DNA from: Seriola aureovittata
Taxonomy: Eukaryota; Chordata; Actinopteri; Carangiformes; Carangidae
Direction: 5' to 3'
Length of the DNA: 64,000 nucleotides
Assembly: GCF_021018895.1 (NCBI RefSeq)
Contig: NC_079364.1
Span: 12,754,385 to 12,818,384, forward strand
Each line of letters begins with the position of its first letter. Position 1 is the stretch's first letter. Below, in pieces: positions 36,201 to 46,229 of this stretch. The notes beneath the pieces are model-generated. The model saw only the letters and a program-made list of their open reading frames with translations, made no database searches and was not told the origin of the DNA. Made by a program: the position numbers and the translations under genes.

Positions 36201-36224
36201 TAGCTCAGCAGAGAAAGAGAGAAA

Positions 36225-36370
36225 AAAAAGACAGAAATGAGCTAATGAGCATGTTGTTGTTCTCATCTTGTTGTCGCTCTATATGGTCGTTCTGCTATGT
36301 GACCCGCTGCAGCTCGCGTCTGTGAGGAATCATGAAGAGGACGACAATGATGCTAATTCTGTCTGATAGA
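36225..36370. promoter_or_regulatory. Enhancer-like non-coding block (weak)
   Basis: Unique sequence after the purine tract with GAGCTAATGAGCATG, TGACCCGCTGCAGCTCGCG and CAATGATGCTAATTCTG. No open frame, no repeat. Confidence 0.28.
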
Positions 36371-37189
36371 GCTATAGACTATACACCTGCACCCAACCCG
36401 TACAGAAAGTTGTTAACCAGGCATATATTGCAGGGCAGTATAACTGAGTGAACCCTGACAATCTCAGGATACCAGAATTGTTGTGTACGATATAGATTAT
36501 GCTCTGTGTTTGTTTACTGGAGGATTCAGGGTTGTGTGGTGAGCAGTGAGACACACTGAATAATGCTGCAGAGGAAAAAGGCTGAATGATGCACAGAGGC
36601 AGGGAGAGATGAGGTGAGGTGTTCATACAGCTCCAACCAGCCATCTGCTCTCTGTGTCCTTCATCTGACATACTTCTCACCCATATTGGCCCATACAGGC
36701 GCATACACAGAGACACACACTCGACCTGTACATAACACACGCACATACACACACACGCACACATACATACACACAGTTTCCTCCAATCTTATCCTGTATT
36801 CATGAGGGCTGTCCTGCCAGCTCTGTACCCTGAGGCCCCTGGCCCTGTGGCCTGCAGCTATCATTAGAGAGAGCCTGTACTCTCATTATTGATCCCCTGC
36901 CTGATAATGCTATGCATGCTCTCTCCCCAGGGGGCACCACTGGGACCGGTGGCCCCCACCAGCCCTGCACCGCTACTGTAAGGGTGTTCCATCAACGACA
37001 CACACGCACACATATGTACTCGTCTTTCCGACCAGCCACCACGGAGGCATGTGATACGCATACCTAAACAACACATATGTGTGACTGTGACATGAAGGAT
37101 ATTCTGTAGGTACAATGTCACACTGTGGAAAGACAAAGTGATAAACGAGGATTAAATGTTTTTTATTAGATCAATCAATCTTTGTACAG

Positions 37190-37190
<1 letters not shown>
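36371..37190. other. Unique sequence, no gene seen
   Basis: Short CA-rich stretches near 36705-36775; otherwise single-copy-looking non-coding DNA. Confidence 0.45.
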
Positions 37191-37243
<53 letters not shown>

Positions 37244-37258
37244 GCTATCTAGCTATCT
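37191..37258. repeat. (TATC)n tetranucleotide microsatellite
   Basis: About 17 tandem TATC/CTAT units with two TAGC variants near the 3' end. Confidence 0.95.
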
Positions 37259-38859
37259 TTATCTGTATCTTTTCTGTTTATGTCTGTCTCTGTCACTCTC
37301 TTTCTGTTTCTTTCCCTCTCCCTCCGTGCCTTCCCTAATTTTTTTTTCTATGAATCTCTGACGGAGATGCATGGTGTTTCTAATTTGGCATGCAGACATT
37401 AATTCCAGCACAGCTGCTGCGTCCTCCTCCTCCACCCTCCATCCTCTCCCCACCTCCGCCACCCCCAGCCACCCCCTCAACCCCACGTCTCCTCCCTCCC
37501 CTCCCTCTCTCCCTGAAGGCTTCTCTCTAATGTGCAGCTTCAGAGAGGCGCAGCAAATTAACACCATTTGTTCTGCAGAGCATGCCTTCTTCTCAACACT
37601 ACAAGCATATCTTATGAGGTTTGTCTAAATGTGAGAGGGAGCAGAGAAGAGAAATCCACAGAAATGTTACGATGTTGTGTTTTTTGGGGGGGGTTTTACC
37701 CCCTGTTCAAATCCACAGCAGATAGAAGCCCAAAACACATCTGAGTGATTTTTTTTTTTTTCAGTTTTTACACAAGAGATTGCAAACCTTGTTACTTTCT
37801 TATCTCTGCAAAGTTGTGCCTTCAGCAACAGACAGCATTTTGTCTCCACTCACCAGCACTGACAGAGATCAAAATGTGTAAATTGTCTCTGTTACAACAG
37901 CCAACATCTGTGCAACTGCACAGATCTCTGTGGCTTTAGACAAAATGCGGTGGTAGTGCGATTTTTCTATTAGCACACATCAATGATCTCTTGAAACAAA
38001 TGTTTTATTCAAACTTAAATCCCCATTAGAAACAAATATCAGTTTTGTCAGAGGAATAGCACTCGAAACGGTGGACCATATGTGTGAGAAGAGCGAAGGG
38101 AGAAAACAGAGCAGAGGAGGAGGAGGAGGAGAGGTAGGAAGGTGTGGAGAGGCAGGAGCATCTGTATACTCCCAGACAGGTTGTTTTGGTATTCTAAGTT
38201 CAGGCTGACAGGAATATTGAATATGGCAGACCTGCCTTTGCATACTGTACACAAAGAAACAGCCACATGCACGCGTACACACCAACCAACACATACACAC
38301 AGCCCTCCAGACTGCCACCTGCCCCCGCTGCATAGACCCAGCAGGGCTCTCTCTCTGTGGGCACAGCTCCTTTTGAACCATGGACTAATTCCCTCTTGCA
38401 CTTCTTGTCCTCCCTCCGCTGTACCTCCCTCCCTCTCACTCCTTATTTTTCTTCTTTTATTTACTTTTATTATCTCTCTGCGCCCTTCCCTCCCTCCCTC
38501 TCTCTCTCTCTCTCTTACCCCGCATCTCCACTCTTCTTGCCTCCCTCCCTCCTCCCCCCTCCCTTTCCTCCTTGCCTCCAAGATAACAGCATTATTAACT
38601 GGCCTAGTTGACCTACACTCCTGATAAACTCATCCCGCTGTGGATCCCTGCTTTTCTTTCCCTGCTGCTGTGTGGGGATTACTATCTCCTGGACCAGAGG
38701 AGACCATAAACATCGAGTGATCGGAATAAAGTCTACCTGGAGAGAGATGGTAGATCCAGATACGCACGCTTGCAGAGACGGAGAGAAAATGAAAGTAAGA
38801 AATCAGGGAAAGAGAAGGACGTGCATGGTAGTATTCAGCCAAATGATAAAAATTAAATG
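37259..38859. other. Non-coding, pyrimidine and purine tracts
   Basis: CT/CCTCC-rich parts at 37410-37520 and 38390-38580 and a GA-rich part at 38095-38140. Open frames of 100-177 codons at 37980-38624 overlap each other on both strands and reflect these tracts. ATTAATTCC and TCTAATTTGGCATG near 37380-37405 could belong to a small regulatory element. No gene seen. Confidence 0.45.
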
Positions 38860-39060
38860 TTGAGAGGAGCTAATAATTGAAGAATTATATTAGCTTTTAA
38901 TTAGCAGATGATGTAAAAGCAATTTGATTATCTGGAGTGGAAATAGTCCCGGATGTGGGCCAGAGAGTAGTCAGCTGCGCCTCAGCTGGGAGAGAGCTAA
39001 ATAATCTCTTTACCACAGGTGCATGCTGGGAGACTGCATAGAGATCAGTCCCTGAAACTG
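38860..39060. promoter_or_regulatory. Enhancer-like block rich in homeodomain words
   Basis: Seen: GAGCTAATAATTGAAGAA, TTTTAATTAGCAGATGATG (near 38896), AATTTGATTATCTGG, then the GC-richer CTCAGCTGGGAGAGAGC and CACAGGTGCATGC, which hold E-box words CAGCTG and CAGGTG. The mix of TAATTA-type and E-box words in unique DNA suggests a developmental enhancer. No comparative test was possible. Confidence 0.35.
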
Positions 39061-39689
39061 AACAATTGCTTGGCATCAGAAGAGTTTCTTTTTAAAGACA
39101 AACCTCCACTTGGTGGCTCTTTCACAACTGTCACTGCACAGGGAAATAAAACAGGAAAGTCTAAGGGTTAAAGGTGAGCAAATAAGTCAGCAAGAAGAGG
39201 AGATGAGACGAGTGAGAGAGAGACAGACAGACACAAGCAAAGAGAAAAGATAGAGGGACGAATGGACAGACGGGCATGCAGAGCATCTATGTGAAGGCAG
39301 AGAAGAAGAAGAAACAGAAGGAGGAGAAGGAGAGGGGAATAGAGAGTAAGAGTGGAGGGATGAAGTGTTGCTGCACTTGGAAAGCTGCCGCCACATCTGC
39401 TCATCCATGATGTCTGCGCGGCAGCCGTCAGCTGTCATTTTGGACCGCAGTCAAGTGGAGCAGAGGTACCGCCTGGCTCTCTGCCTCCTTGTCTCCTTTT
39501 GTACCCAGAAAGCTGGTTTGTCTTTGCACTGCTTTGAAAATGAGCTCTTTATCCTTCCTTCAGCCCTTCTCTCACCTTCTACTCTTGACCCTGACTTCCT
39601 TAAATAGAGATTTTTTTTTTTTTTTTTTGGGGGGTGGGGTGGTGACCACTCTATTTCAAGCGAATGAAGGTTAGAAGAACAATATGTTT
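39061..39689. other. Non-coding, purine tract and poly-T
   Basis: GA-rich part at about 39180-39360 and a T run near 39611-39629 followed by GGGGGGTGGGG. Open frames here are artefacts of these tracts. Confidence 0.5.
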
Positions 39690-40020
39690 CCAGGTTCCTC
39701 GTGTCATTATTTGGTCATTGAGACAAATCATTAATGGTAGTTGGGCGTCTGCTTATAAGTAATGGCCTCCAAACCTCTGTCCAAACAACAACCAAACAGC
39801 CGATCCATCATGGAAAACATGTCACTAACAGCCCAACAGGATGCATTACTGTAGAGCATTTAGCCCAATTATCACCACCAAACAAAGAATTTAAGTGTCC
39901 CAATGCATTAGGCAGGGTTGTAAATAATGGCATTGTATTTAAGCACTACCATTAGGCTTCACAGACAAACATCAGTTATTCAACACTCCATTCACTCCCC
40001 ACCCATCTGCCTAATAAAAG
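39690..40020. promoter_or_regulatory. Enhancer-like block (weak)
   Basis: About 330 bp of unique, even-composition DNA with repeated ATTATTTGG, CAATTATCACC, AATAATGGCATTG and CATTAATGG words. No repeat and no coherent coding frame. Candidate conserved non-coding element; untested. Confidence 0.28.
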
Positions 40021-40275
40021 TGAGGCAGAGAGAGAAAGAAAGAAAGAGTAGAAGGGAAAGGGTAAAAAAAAAAGGTAGGAAGGAAGGGCACAAGAGAGTT
40101 GGACCCATCAAAATACCCACAGATAAGGAGCAAGGCATATTTGTTGCATCAATGAAAAGATCCACTATAATTGAAAAAGGATGTGGTGAGTGACTGAGAG
40201 AAACCGGAAGGTAAGAAGATGCTCTTGTATGTTGAACCGTTGTTGTGCATTAGACAGCCAGGCAGCAGGGTGATG

Positions 40276-40297
40276 AAATAAATAAATAAATAAATAA
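40276..40297. repeat. (AAAT)n microsatellite
   Basis: About five tandem AAAT/ATAA tetramers. Confidence 0.88.
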
Positions 40298-40575
40298 GTG
40301 GTCTCTGGTCTGTGCGGCGCGGTGCTGTGCTGTGCTGCGGTGCCTGGTTGCCCATGAATATTCCATGAGGCAGAGAGTGGGGAAGTGTGCTGCCTGGAAC
40401 ATCTGGTCCGGTCCACAGGGACCCTCGTGGTGAGAAAGCTGCAACTTCAGGAGGAAAGGAGAGAAGGAGAGAAAAAATGCCAATAAAAAGAAGGGAGAAA
40501 AAAAAGCAGCAATCAGCAAGCCTGCGCATCATATGGTTGATTTGTTTTGCTAATTTGATTTTAAGACCAGCGGCC

Positions 40576-40677
40576 CCAGCTAGTACAAAACAAACTGTTT
40601 TTTTTTTTTTTTGCCTGCTGAATGAATGCATTCAGCAGGCAAAAAAAAAAAAAAACTGTTTGTTTTGTACTAGCTGG
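40576..40677. repeat. Near-perfect 49-bp inverted repeat (palindrome)
   Basis: Left arm 40576-40624 and right arm 40629-40677 are reverse complements over 49 bp with a single mismatch. They are separated by a 4-base spacer (AATG). Outer parts begin CCAGCTAGTACAAAACAAAC and the inner stem is GCCTGCTGAATG/CATTCAGCAGGC. Each arm holds a 15-base homopolymer (T on the left, A on the right). Complementarity ends abruptly on both sides and no target-site duplication is visible. It could be a fold-back element, a template-switch inverted duplication or an assembly artefact. The transcript would be a very stable hairpin, but the homopolymer makes a microRNA precursor unlikely. Confidence 0.92.
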
Positions 40678-41689
40678 TGTAATCCTACACCACATCATCA
40701 GGGTCATCTTTTTTTCAGATCCAGCTTGGTGTGTGATCAAATATGTATTTCACACTGCATTTGTATATGAGGCACTTGTTTGCATACTGATCAATTACTA
40801 TTCAAGTTGCCAGGGCTCCGTATGGTTAGATATCCGTTGTGAATGAGTTGCTCAGTTTTGTGTTGCTTTTATTCAGAAACTACTCTGAATGATCTTTTGT
40901 ATTTGTGATTAAGTTGATACACTCTGCGTTGTCCTCCTGTTATATTAGGTGGACCGGTTGAGGTATTGATGAACTTGACTATATTGGAGAATATTGAGAG
41001 TGTTCTGCCAAACATTCGAATACATTCAATGACAACGTAATTTTCATCTAATGCCAACATCTTAAAATCACAGAAAAAAAAAGACTCTTAACAAATAAAT
41101 GCCAAAAAACTCCCCACAACGATAAATATTGAGTAGGAATTTGTGACATTTGCTAATTCTAGCATTATTTGATCTACTTGTTTTCTATCTCCCAGTTTGA
41201 TATTGACGATGATTAAAGAAATGATGTTCTCTTTCTGCCAATAAGCTAATTAAATCATAATCCAGTACCCAATCGATATCTGCTCTGAGAAACGATAAGG
41301 TTTTTCTTGTGCAATAAAGGTGGATGAAGCTATAATACAGCCATTTATATTTCTTTACATTTTCTTATGATTTCTAATATAGAAGTAGCTTATACTCATT
41401 ATATTAAACCTCTGTACCATTATACTGTTTGTTCTTGCTGTTTGTTTTACTATTACAGAAATGTCAGTGTTTGTACAAGTACAAGGGCCCAGAATTGCAG
41501 CTTTCTTCTCCTGGGCAGTGAAGGATCCAACAGATGGATCCTTCGTGGCCCAACTCATCCACGATTCATAGCGCATAGGTAATGACAGCACACAGCACCG
41601 ACAGAGAGCCCACGAATTAGACTTCTCAATGTAAATGCTGTGTTCCTGCTCACTTCAACAGCTGACGGCACAACTGTTGAAACCAACTT
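40678..41689. other. Unique AT-rich sequence, no gene seen
   Basis: Non-coding. A small 9-bp-arm inverted repeat (GAAGGATCC and GGATCCTTC) lies at 41520-41544. It may mark the edge of the repeat at 41690-41900, but that is uncertain. Confidence 0.4.
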
Positions 41690-41900
41690 AAAACAAGTTT
41701 TTGTGAAAAGAAGTCATGTGTCGTCAAGGTCGCAGGGCGACAGGAGTTAAGGGTGGGCACAGCTGGTGACGTAAAGTGAAAATCCTCCGTGGTCTCATGT
41801 CGGTTCAGTCTTCGCAGTACATGATGGCTACAAAGGGCCACACCTTCGTAGGCTGCGTCCACTGAAGGTTGCGGACCTTGAATTAGGACACAGTTGAGGT
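41690..41900 (-). repeat. Dispersed teleost repeat, degenerate
   Basis: Read on the minus strand, the words GTGTCCTAATTCAAGGTCCG, CAACCTTCAGTGGACGCAGC and CTACGAAGGTGTGGCC match a short dispersed repeat that I recall from teleost genomes (GTGTCCTAATTCAGGGGCTG type). The 109-codon open frame across it is not a gene. Confidence 0.5.
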
Positions 41901-42024
41901 AAGATATTTTATAGCTGATGGACAGTTTCTGATTGGCAGTGTGCATTTCTCCATGGATCGAGCCTTTTGATACTTTCACAGTATTTATAGCACCTAGACC
42001 TCAAGACAGAGTATGTAGAGTAGC

Positions 42025-42225
42025 AGAGCTTTTTCAATTCAATTCAGTTTTATTTGTATAGTGCCAAATCATAACCAACGTTATCTCAAGGCACTTTACA
42101 GAGTAAGGTCAAGACCTTTCAATATCATAGAGAGAAACCCAACAGTTCCCACAATGAGCAAGCACTTGGTGACAGTGGGGAGGAAAAACTCCCTTAGAAA
42201 CCTCCCTAACTTAACCAAGAGATTG
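42025..42225 (+). repeat. Dispersed teleost repeat
   Basis: The order CAATTCAATTCAGTTTTATT, TGTATAGTGCCAAATCATAA, TATCTCAAGGCACTTTACAG, AATGAGCAAGCACTTGGTGA, CAGTGGGGAGGAAAAACTCC and CTTAGAAACCTCCC is that of one of the commonest teleost repeats (GCGCCAAATCA, AAGGCGCTTTACA, CAAGCACTTGGCGACAG), recognised from memory. Moderately diverged. The open frames over it are chance. Confidence 0.85.
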
Positions 42226-43120
42226 GGTGTGTTTTTGGATACTGTCTGCACTGCAGAAATGACAGGACATTGGAGGTTAGAGATTGGCAATGACATGCCC
42301 CCTTTCTGTTTTTTAAAAAGTTTTTTTTTTTTTTCACTTGGGTGGTTTTGGAAGGCACTGACAAACAACCTGTTTTGTCTCATAGGTACTCTTTGAAAAT
42401 TCATCGGAATGCGAATGATCGAAATTGGTCACATGCACACAAACACACAATGACACTGACAAGAATTTGTGGACTGCACACAGCCAAACACAGTTGTTCT
42501 CACTGTATTCACGTACTGTGGTAAAAGTTGTTTTGCTGCAGTAATTCCAGTTTTGATTAAAAGAGAACACAGTGAATGGTGAATAAATCTTAAATTTCTG
42601 AACAGAAGAGAATGCTCAGAATGGTATAATAAAGTCCCTACACTGAAACACCTCAAGGTTCTCTGCTTTAGAAAGCATCTGACATTCCCATTTAAGAACA
42701 AAAATACCAGCCCTTTTTGTAATACAGTAGTTGCAAGGTTAGTTATAAAACCTTGCACAGAATGCCTCTGCTGAAAGCAACTGTCTAAAAAGCAATGGAT
42801 AGCATGCTGAAATTAATTAATTTATCTGACTCAATTTGATTCCTCCTGTGACTTTCAATGAAAATCAAAAACATGTTTGTTTGTTTTCAGGTCTTGTAAA
42901 TCTGCAATTATTCATGTATATGTTTTCATGTTTTTTAATCACTCTTTTGTTACATTAGTTTATCATACAGAAACCTGACAACATGATATAAAGGAGAGAG
43001 CAGAAGAACTCCACCTTCTCGTACACATTTAACTTGCTGTGGGTGGTGTCATTTAGAGTTACGGCATATTTGCTGTTTCCAGCATCTTGATCATATTTCC
43101 TCATTTTCTACCGCATGCTG
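42226..43120. other. Unique AT-rich sequence, no gene seen
   Basis: Non-coding DNA with a T run at about 42320-42334. Nothing else recognised. Confidence 0.45.
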
Positions 43121-43482
43121 GATGACGGTAGACAGTGGTTAGTGCTGTTACCTCACAGCAAGAAGGTTCTGGGTTCCAACCTCGGGCCTGTGGCCTTTCT
43201 GTGTGGAGTTTGCATGTTCTCCCTGTGCCTGCATGGGCTCTCCCCAGGTGCTCCGGCTTCCTCCCACAGACCAAAAACATGCACAATAGCTTAACTGGTG
43301 AGTCTGAAGTTCCCATAGGTGTGAATGTGAGCGTGACTGGTTGTTCGTCTCTGTATGTCGGCCCTGTGATGGACTGGTGCCCTGTCCAGGGTGTAACCCG
43401 CCCTTGCCCAATGTCAGCCCAATGTCCAGCCCCCCCCCCCCCCCCCCCCCCCACGAACCTATAGATGATGGATGGATGGATG
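43121..43482 (+). mobile_element. tRNA-headed SINE-like element with ATGG tail
   Basis: The 5' part looks tRNA-like, with an A-box-like AGTGGTTAGTGCTG (43134-43147) and a B-box-like GGGTTCCAAC (43171-43180). The body follows a well-known teleost dispersed repeat in order: GTGTGGAGTTTGCATGTTCT, CTCCGGCTTCCTCCCACAGA, AGGTGTGAATGTGAGCGTGA, CCTGTGATGGACTGGTGCCC and TGTCCAGGGTGTAACCCGCC. It ends in a poly-C run (43430-43452) and a short ATGG tandem repeat (43466-43482), as expected for a SINE tail. Both strands are open in several frames only because the element is GC-rich. Confidence 0.85.
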
Positions 43483-43729
43483 CTGGATATTTATTAGGTT
43501 TGTCACCTGCCGTCTTTATTATTTTTAAAATAGTGACATGTTTTTACTTTCAGGTGGCAATAAATAAATAAATTGAAACATAAACTTCAAAATTTCAAAT
43601 TAAAAACATGATACATGATGATGAAGTTTTTAGTGCAAAAACAATGAGCAGCAATTAATTTTATCTAGAGGTAAGGCCTCATATAGCCAGTTTTTTAAAG
43701 TAAAAAAAAAAGAACACCAGCCTTGAAAT
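43483..43729. other. AT-rich unique sequence
   Basis: Nothing recognised. Confidence 0.45.
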
Positions 43730-44060
43730 CACTATCAAAATATAATTTCCCGCTTCTGAGAGACTATATGACATAAGGTCAACTTGATGTAACATGAGCT
43801 TGTATCTTCCTTAGTTCTTATCGTGTACCAGTAGGGCATGGTCACAGCTGGTGCCTGGAGCTGGGAGGACTGGTGAATGAGGGTCAGGGTACCCTGTCCT
43901 GGATACTGGATCATGGAGATCCCCTCATTAGGCAGAGCCAACCCTGTGATGATTGGCCTTCACCACCAGGCACCTGAGCACTACTCAGCGGCCGGGCTCG
44001 CTCCTAACGACAGTGCTGCTGGCTTCCATGCTCTCTCTCAGAAGGCTTCATTATCATGGT
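43730..44060. other. Unidentified GC-richer segment, possibly repeat-derived
   Basis: About 330 bp stand out from AT-rich flanks. On the minus strand a frame over 43735-43941 has a coding-like codon pattern (peptide part MIQYPGQGTLTLIHQSSQLQ), but with no recognised domain and no splice sites. Plus-strand words such as TTCACCACCAGGCACCTGAG recall the non-coding ends of fish LTR-type elements. The alternatives are a decayed mobile element, an orphan exon or chance. Confidence 0.25.
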
Positions 44061-44546
44061 AGTGGTACAGTATTTGCATGCTTGTTTGCTGGCTCTTGCT
44101 TTGAAACCAAATAAAAGAAATATATAGTACAAAACAATGCTTCCAAATAACTTAACCAATAACAATATGTCATTGCATCTTTCGTTGAGGTTTTGTGGCA
44201 GAGCATGGGGTCACCTTTTCTATTGGCTCACTACTACATTGGTGGTCTTAGATTTAAGCTTTTTTTGTAATTTATTGCAATATTTGCTAAATGTATGAAT
44301 ATTTGAAATAAATGTTTGCATTATATGTGTCTTGTAGAGAAGCATATGACATACTATACAGTTTTTATCACTCTTAAAAAAGTGTATAGAGGGTACACTA
44401 CAATACTACTTTGCAGTGCACAGGGCTGGTGGGTGTGGAAGAATCCTCTGGTCCAATATGCACTGATGGATTGTCTGTTTGACCATAATATCTGTGGTGA
44501 GAGACCACATGAGCACACCTCATCCATCAAACACAGGCACACCATG

Positions 44547-44602
<56 letters not shown>

Positions 44603-45157
44603 AAATTCACCTTACCATCACTCCAACCCACATATTCCCTTTCCCACCAGAGACCTTCACATCCAGGAAAAAAAACACATACATCTGTCCTTAACCCCTC
44701 CTCCACAACAGAGAGGACCTCTCCATCTTCACCTCTACCCCTTTTACACTCACACACAGCAGGGTGGAGAAAAAGGCTCTGCTCCCCAACCCCCATGGAT
44801 TTGCTAGCACTTCAGAAAACATCTAAGAAGTGTAGTAACCTTGAGCTATTCACATCTAGCTGTACTAATTATTACAAGCTGTGATGGTGAGGAAAACTGA
44901 ATTTGAACAGAATGGCCACTTTGATAAGGTAGGAAAATTTGTTAGAAATTCTCCACTGCTTTTATTGTGGATGTTAATCTTTATAGATGCTAGAGTCATT
45001 CAAACATACTTGTAGTTGTTGATCAAATCATTTTTGCTCACAGTCAAGCAGATGCATAAGAGTTAGCAGTATTTATTCTGACAAGCATTGAGAGATCGCC
45101 ACACCAAGCTCTCAGGAACAGTATTCGACCTTGTAGTAATTTTGGCATTGCTGCATT
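44061..45157. other. Unique sequence with one CA tract
   Basis: No gene seen. It includes the CA microsatellite at 44548-44600 and a pyrimidine-rich CTCC stretch near 44695-44760. Confidence 0.45.
44548..44600. repeat. (CA)n microsatellite
   Basis: Pure CA repeat of about 53 bp. Confidence 0.95.
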
Positions 45158-45159
45158 TA

Positions 45160-46225
45160 CAGTACATTCAGAAAGTGTGCAGATCCCTTCAGTTTATTTT
45201 TCACATTTTGTCATAACCTGAAATAAAAATTTTTCCTCATCAATCTATACTCAAATATATGTATAATTAAAAAGGAAAAACTGAAATATCACATTGACAT
45301 AAGTATTCACATACTTTGCTATGACACTTGAAATTTAGCTCAGGTGCCTCCTATTTCTCTTGATGATCTTTGAGATGTTTCCACCTTGATTGGAGCACAC
45401 CTGTGGTGAATTCAATTTAATTGGACATGATTTGGAAAGGCACACACGTGATGTCTCCTCAGTGAAAGTTTGCTACAAAGCTACTGAAGGACTCAGAGGA
45501 ACAATGATCTCTGGTCTGATGAAACCAAGATTGAATTGTTTGGCCTCAATTGTAAGTGTCATGTTCGAATGAAACCAGGCACCATTCAACTCCTGCCCAA
45601 TACCATCCCAATGGTTAAGCATGGTGGTGGCAGCATAATGCAGTGGGGGTGTTTTTCAGCAGCTGGGAAAGGGAAACTGGTTAAGGTTGAAGGAAAGCTG
45701 AACAGAGCAAAGTACAGAGAGCACAGGACCTAAGACTGGGCCAAATGTTCACCTTCCAATTGGACAATAACCCTAAGCACACAGCCAAGACAACACAGAA
45801 GTGGCTTATGGACAATTCTGTGAATGTCCTTGAGTGGCCCATTCAGAGCCCTGACTTGACTGAACCCAGTCAAGACCTAAAAATATCTGTGCACTGACGA
45901 TCCCCATCCAATCTGACAGAGCTTGAGAGGATCTGCAGAGAAGAATGGCAGAAAATCCTCAAATTATTGTGTGCAAAGCTTGTTGTGTTATATCCAGAAG
46001 ACTCGAGGTTGTAATCGCTGCCAAAGGTGTTTCAACTAAGTAGTGAGTAAATGCCCTCAATGTGCTTTGTGTTAACCCTAACCCTTTTTAATACATTTTC
46101 AAAAATTGTGTTTTCACTTTGTCTTATCGGGTATTGAGTGTAGATTGATTTTATTTTAGCATAAGGCTGCAACATAACACAATGTTAAAAACTTGAAGAG
46201 GTTTGAATACTTTTTGAATGCACTG
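45160..46225 (+). mobile_element. Decayed Tc1/mariner transposon
   Basis: The ends form long terminal inverted repeats. The left end starts CAGTACATTCAGAAAGTGTG and the reverse complement of the right end starts CAGTGCATTCAAAAAGTATT, with similarity over about 95 bp. A TA dinucleotide (45158-45159) flanks the left end, as expected for Tc1/mariner insertion; on the right the flank is TG, presumably a mutated TA. Between the inverted repeats lie the usual untranslated part (TTGATTGGAGCACACCTGTG, ACATGATTTGGAAAGGCACA) and a broken transposase gene. At about 1.07 kb the copy is shorter than a full-length Tc1 element (about 1.3-1.6 kb) because of internal deletions, and it cannot be autonomous. 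Confidence 0.93.
45503..45985 (+). pseudogene. Tc1 transposase remnant
   Basis: Plus-strand frame: [12 protein letters not shown] at 45509-45544 carries the first catalytic Asp of the DDE triad. It is followed by MKPGT and [20 protein letters not shown], a hallmark stretch of fish Tc1 transposases. After a stop at about 45733 the reading continues in another frame with QLDNNPKHTAKTTQ, the second Asp at 45763-45765, and then WPIQSPDLT. The third acidic residue should lie just after SPDLNP; a small deletion there removes the usual Glu and its Leu-Trp neighbours. The N-terminal paired-like DNA-binding half (roughly the first 150 residues) is missing. Family role: cut-and-paste transposition at TA sites. 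This copy has deletions, a frame change and stops, so it is inactive. Confidence 0.92.
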
Positions 46226-46229
46226 TGGC

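Noticed and set aside
37980..38624. Overlapping frames of 133, 177 and 160 codons
   Set aside because: Translations of CT- and GA-rich tracts on both strands; compositional artefacts.
40576..40677. microRNA precursor
   Set aside because: The stem is almost perfectly paired and includes 15-base A/T homopolymers, unlike natural microRNA hairpins.
41650..41979. 109-codon minus-strand frame
   Set aside because: Lies over a degenerate dispersed repeat; no domain.
43134..43205. Possible tRNA gene
   Set aside because: A- and B-box-like words are present but the cloverleaf stems do not form and the sequence continues as a SINE.
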